64,000 nt of DNA from Stenotrophomonas sp. 364. GTDB lineage: Bacteria > Pseudomonadota > Gammaproteobacteria > Xanthomonadales > Xanthomonadaceae. Both the position numbers and the translations under genes were made by a program. The notes below the pieces were generated by a model. It was not told where the DNA came from. It was given only the letters and a program-made list of their open reading frames with translations, and did not search any database. Each line of letters opens with the position of its first letter. Positions within the stretch are counted from its first letter, which is position 1. The stretch covers positions 1,528,001 to 1,592,000 of the forward strand of contig NZ_CP047135.1 in NCBI RefSeq assembly GCF_009832905.1, read 5' to 3'. Positions 62,803 to 64,000 of the stretch are shown one piece after another.

Positions 62803-64000
62803 ATGGCGGTCGAAGCAGGTGCCAGTGAGCTGGTGAAAGTCGTGGCGCTGCTGGGTGCGGCGGTGGTGATGGTGCCGCTGTTCCGACGGCTGGGATTGGG
62901 CTCGGTGCTGGGGTACTTCGCTGCCGGCCTGGCCATCGGCCCGTTCGGCTTTGGCTGGTTCTCCGATCCGCAGGCCATCCTGCACACCGCCGAACTCGGC
63001 GTGGTCATGTTCCTGTTCGTGATCGGGCTGGAAATGCGTCCCTCGCACCTGTGGGGCCTGCGCAACGAGATTTTCGGCCTCGGCACGCTGCAGATCGTGG
63101 TCTGCGGCGCAGTGCTGACCGGCGTGTGCATGCTGTTTGGGTTCCCGGTCAACGTGGCCTTTATCGGTGCCTTCGGCTTTGTGCTGACCTCCACCGCGGT
63201 GGTGATGCAACTGTTGGCCGAGCGCGGCGACATTGCCCTGCCGTCCGGGCAGAAGATCGTCTCGATCCTGCTGTTTGAAGACCTGCTGATCGTGCCGCTG
63301 CTGGCCGTGGTGGCCTTCATGGCCCCGGTGCAGGCCGACGCCGGCGACAGCTCGCGCTGGCTCAGCGTGGGCATCGGTGCCGGCGCCATCGTCGGCCTGG
63401 TGCTGGTGGGCCGGTTCCTGCTCAATCCGTTGTTCCGCATCCTGGCCGCGGCCAAGGCGCGCGAAGTGATGACCGCCGCCGCGCTGTTGGTGGTGCTGGG
63501 GGCGGCGCTGCTCATGCAGCTGGGCGGGCTGTCGATGGCGATGGGCGCGTTCCTGGCTGGCGTGCTGCTCAGCGAATCCACGTTCCGCCACCAGATTGAA
63601 GCGGACATCGAGCCGTTCCGCGGCATCCTGCTGGGGCTGTTCTTCCTCAGCGTGGGCATGGCGCTGGACCTCACCGTGGTGGCCAACAACTGGCCGCTGA
63701 TCGTCTCGGGCGTGTTCGCGCTGATGCTGGCCAAGGGCGTGTGCATCTACATCGTGGCGCGCATCATGGGCAGCGACCACCGCCAGGCGCTGGACCGCGG
63801 CGTGGTGATGGCGCAGGGCGGCGAGTTCGCGTTCGTGCTGTTTTCCGCGGCCGCAGCGGCCGGTGTGATCGGGGTGGAGGTCAACGCCAACCTGACCGCG
63901 ATCGTGGTGCTGTCGATGGCGCTCACGCCGCTGTTCGTACTGCTGCACGACAAGCTGATGCCCGACCGCGAAGTGTCGCTGGATGGCGTTGAAGAAGCCG
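62803..64000 (+). CDS. CPA2-family cation:proton antiporter, Kef-like (truncated at window end)
   Basis: The window holds the first 399 residues: a membrane domain of about 12 to 13 helices typical of the CPA2 family. Key parts are LGSVLGYFAAGLAIGPFG, AELGVVMFLFVIGLEM, FVLTSTAVVMQLLAERG, ISILLFEDLLIVPLL-like SILLFEDLLIVPLLAVVAF with the transport Asp, and RGVVMAQGGEFAFVLFSAA. The expected C-terminal nucleotide-binding RCK (KTN) domain lies beyond the window. Kef proteins export K+ in exchange for protons under electrophile stress, gated by glutathione. The ATG at 62803 starts the family N-terminus. Assignment to KefB or KefC is not possible from this part. Confidence 0.88.
   Translation, partial: MAVEAGASELVKVVALLGAAVVMVPLFRRLGLGSVLGYFAAGLAIGPFGFGWFSDPQAILHTAELGVVMFLFVIGLEMRPSHLWGLRNEIFGLGTLQIVVCGAVLTGVCMLFGFPVNVAFIGAFGFVLTSTAVVMQLLAERGDIALPSGQKIVSILLFEDLLIVPLLAVVAFMAPVQADAGDSSRWLSVGIGAGAIVGLVLVGRFLLNPLFRILAAAKAREVMTAAALLVVLGAALLMQLGGLSMAMGAFLAGVLLSESTFRHQIEADIEPFRGILLGLFFLSVGMALDLTVVANNWPLIVSGVFALMLAKGVCIYIVARIMGSDHRQALDRGVVMAQGGEFAFVLFSAAAAAGVIGVEVNANLTAIVVLSMALTPLFVLLHDKLMPDREVSLDGVEEA

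Overview
The window is 64 kb of high-GC, gene-dense chromosome from a gammaproteobacterium of the Xanthomonadaceae, most likely Stenotrophomonas. Two things point there. The gaps are full of short palindromes that begin with GTAG and have a GCCGGGC/GCCCGGC or GCCGACC/GGTCGGC stem, matching the SMAG repeats described in Stenotrophomonas maltophilia. The gene order (ndk-rlmN-pilF-rodZ-yfgM-bamB-der, and cmk-rpsA-ihfB-lapAB followed by O-antigen-type genes) also fits this family. I see no rRNA, tRNA, prophage, insertion sequence or CRISPR array.

Layout. 0.1-3.6 kb: housekeeping genes (UPF0178 protein, cold-shock protein, glutathione transferase, SelO). 3.7-19.2 kb: a catabolic supercluster for quinate/shikimate and protocatechuate: quiC, quiX (porin), quiB, pcaK-like transporter, pcaIJFHGBDC, an IclR regulator and quiA. 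19.5-26.1 kb: apt, dbpA, a YeiH-type transporter with a divergent LysR regulator, and uup. 26.1-34.9 kb: two small c-type cytochromes, divergent from a tripartite efflux operon with one adaptor and two different RND pumps. 35.5-40.6 kb: TraB-family protein, acetyltransferase, agmatine-to-putrescine genes (aguB, aguA), a small secreted protein and rpmJ. 40.8-49.1 kb: cmk, rpsA, ihfB, lapA, lapB, a WbpL-like sugar-phosphate transferase, a WbpM-like dehydratase and galU. 49.2-53.7 kb: a beta-oxidation operon (TetR/PsrA-like regulator, FadB-like, FadA-like). 54-60.6 kb: ndk to der. 60.7-64 kb: a rhodanese-MoeB fusion, a ten-copy 84-bp palindromic repeat array, and a CPA2 cation/proton antiporter cut by the window end.

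How the catabolic genes work together. QuiA (membrane PQQ dehydrogenase), QuiB (type I dehydroquinase with a signal peptide) and QuiC (beta-helix protein with a signal peptide) would turn quinate or shikimate into protocatechuate in the periplasm. QuiX would admit substrate through the outer membrane and the PcaK-like symporter would bring protocatechuate inside. PcaHG, PcaB, PcaC, PcaD, PcaIJ and PcaF would then take it to succinyl-CoA and acetyl-CoA. Copies of a motif close to the known PcaR/PcaU box (core GATAATCGCAC) lie before quiC, before pcaI and before quiA, so the linked IclR regulator probably controls all three transcripts. The same enzyme set is known from Acinetobacter; here the order and strands are rearranged.

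I found no clearly unprecedented system. The best leads are the periplasmic quinate module with its shared operators, the paired RND pumps with unequal proton-relay residues, and SMAG palindromes that supply the stop codons of several genes and have expanded into periodic arrays.
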